This document shows, in pieces, positions 7,944 through 8,987 of a DNA stretch of 8,987 bases. Position 1 is the stretch's first letter. The number at the start of each line of letters is the position of its first letter. Below the pieces are notes generated by a model. The model worked only from the letters and a program-made list of their open reading frames with translations. It did not search any database and was not told the DNA's origin. The position numbers and the translations under genes are program-made. The DNA comes from Crocinitomicaceae bacterium (GTDB taxonomy: Bacteria > Bacteroidota > Bacteroidia > Flavobacteriales_D > Crocinitomicaceae), in NCBI GenBank assembly GCA_024643585.1, contig JAHEMP010000080.1, forward strand, positions 1-8,987. The letters run 5' to 3'.

Positions 7944-8149
7944 TCTTAGATTTTTGGTGTAACCCTTGATGTTTCCCTGCAAACTGAAACCATCAGAAAT
8001 AGTAAATGGAATACTAATGGAAAAATGTTGGTTATCTTTTATGATATCAAACGATTAACTTTCTTTTCGAACCATTCAAAAGCAAAAGCTGTTTCTTGCA
8101 TTGCTTTAATTACAATCGTATTTTCTTTCTTCAATTAATTATGTACAAT
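7944..8149 (+). other. Long upstream region or leader of the lamin-tail gene
   Basis: About 200 bases without a recognisable gene. I see no strong hairpin, no known riboswitch pattern and no tRNA. A weak promoter-like pair lies at 8096-8126. The last bases before the ATG (caattaattatgtacaat) are A/T-rich with no Shine-Dalgarno, as is usual in this phylum. Confidence 0.4.
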
Positions 8150-8987
8150 ATGAAAAAATCATTACTGCTTTTATCCATCGTTTTATCTGGCTCTTTGTTT
8201 GCCCAAGATTGTGCGAAATTATTTATCTCTGAATATGCTGAAGGTTGGTCAAACAACAAAGCTTTGGAAATTTATAATCCAACGAGTTCACCTATTAATT
8301 TAGGAGAATATGTAATAGCGAGATATTCTAACGGTTCAAATTCAGCGACTGTTGCAAATTCCGTTCAACTAAGCGGAACAGTTCCGGCTTATGGTGTTTT
8401 TGTCGGTGTACTTGATAAGAGAGACCCTAATGGAACAGGAAATGAAGCTCCTGTATGGGATTCATTACAGGCCAAGGCAGACGGTTTTTTCTCTCCAGAC
8501 TATAATACAAGTAGTGCATTTTATTGGAATGGCGATGATTGTATTGTATTGTTGAAAGGTACACTAACTTCCAATCCAAATCAAATAGTGGCAACTATAC
8601 CAGGAATGGTCGTTATCGATATTTTTGGAAAAATCGGTGAACAGCCTACCAATGCTTCGGGTGGATTTTCTCAACCAACTGGAGGATGGTCAACAGCATT
8701 TCCATACAACGGTGGAACAAATGGAATAATTGTAACTGTGGATCATTCAATGATTCGTAAATCCTCAGTTAAAAAAGGAGTTACAAATCCTCAAATTTCA
8801 TTCTTCGACCCTTTGTTGGAGTATGATACAATCCCGGCGGTAATCGTTAGGCTTGATGCAAATGGAGATACGGTGTATGCTGCTTCAGGAAATCCAATTC
8901 TCGATGGAAATTGGGCTTCTTTAGGGGTTCATACTTGCGATTGCAACTCCTTATCCTTAAATGAGAAAGCGCAAGATATGCTATCCG
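8150..8987 (+). CDS. Secreted lamin-tail-domain (LTD) protein, C-terminus beyond window
   Basis: Partial gene, open for 279 codons from ATG 8150 to the window edge. An in-frame ATG at 8141 would only add MYN before the signal peptide; MKKSLLLLSIVLSGSLFAQ starts cleanly at 8150. Residues 24 to about 140 form a lamin-tail domain: LFISEYAEGWSNNKALEIYNP is the diagnostic first strand, followed by NLGEYVIARYSNG and FYWNGDDCIVLLKG. The next part (VIDIFGKIGEQP, DHSMIRKSSVKKGVT, NWASLGVHTCDC) is the conserved extension seen in Bacteroidota LTD proteins. The visible end, SLSLNEKAQDMLS, resembles the linker that comes just before a T9SS sorting domain, so such a domain or another module probably follows; that is inference. 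LTD modules occur in cell-surface proteins and secreted nucleases or phosphatases. No catalytic domain is visible here, so the role is open. It is transcribed divergently from the S9 peptidase gene. Confidence 0.88.
   Translation, partial: MKKSLLLLSIVLSGSLFAQDCAKLFISEYAEGWSNNKALEIYNPTSSPINLGEYVIARYSNGSNSATVANSVQLSGTVPAYGVFVGVLDKRDPNGTGNEAPVWDSLQAKADGFFSPDYNTSSAFYWNGDDCIVLLKGTLTSNPNQIVATIPGMVVIDIFGKIGEQPTNASGGFSQPTGGWSTAFPYNGGTNGIIVTVDHSMIRKSSVKKGVTNPQISFFDPLLEYDTIPAVIVRLDANGDTVYAASGNPILDGNWASLGVHTCDCNSLSLNEKAQDMLS

Noticed and set aside
7969..8058. A 29-codon open frame on the plus strand in the leader of the lamin-tail gene
   Set aside because: No ribosome-binding context, no recognisable peptide features and no regulatory amino-acid run; likely chance.
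1..8987. Search for CRISPR arrays, insertion sequences, tRNA genes or a defence or polymorphic toxin system
   Set aside because: No regularly spaced repeats, transposase motifs, tRNA-like folds, or toxin/immunity pairs were seen; the genes are ordinary flavobacterial housekeeping and secreted proteins.

Overview
The window looks like a chromosomal segment from a member of the Bacteroidota, most likely Flavobacteriales. The reasons are AT-rich DNA, A-rich leaders without a clear Shine-Dalgarno, a Bacteroidota-type promoter (TTG-N20-TAnnTTTG), a protein ending in a type IX secretion (T9SS) type A sorting domain, and family variants typical of marine or freshwater flavobacteria. Genus-level placement (for example the Fluviicola/Crocinitomicaceae group) would be a guess.

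Layout: five genes lie on the minus strand and one on the plus strand. In transcription order on the minus strand they are: a secreted DPP-IV-like S9 peptidase (7816-5648); citrate synthase gltA (5521-4235, ending in a perfect-palindrome terminator); a secreted LamG-like protein with a complete T9SS sorting domain (3995-3045, also with a strong terminator); a small YgaP-like (DUF2892) membrane protein (2837-2616); and a secreted M36 fungalysin-type metalloprotease with a PA insert (2297 to beyond base 1, C-terminus cut off). At the right end, a lamin-tail-domain secreted protein (8150 to beyond 8987, C-terminus cut off) runs divergently on the plus strand.

How the genes relate: the spacers of 126-320 bp and the two intrinsic terminators suggest mostly separate transcription units rather than one operon. 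gltA is a TCA-cycle housekeeping gene. Around it sit envelope and secreted proteins (a periplasmic-type peptidase, a metalloprotease, and two adhesin-like or structural-like secreted proteins), which fits a protein-degrading, T9SS-bearing heterotroph. The two truncated genes are intact in frame up to the window edges. I saw no frameshift, mobile element, CRISPR array, tRNA or rRNA.

I found no convincing undescribed system. The most checkable oddity is the divergent spacer at 7817-8149, where good promoter motifs face in opposite directions and the plus-strand one predicts a leader of about 200 nt.
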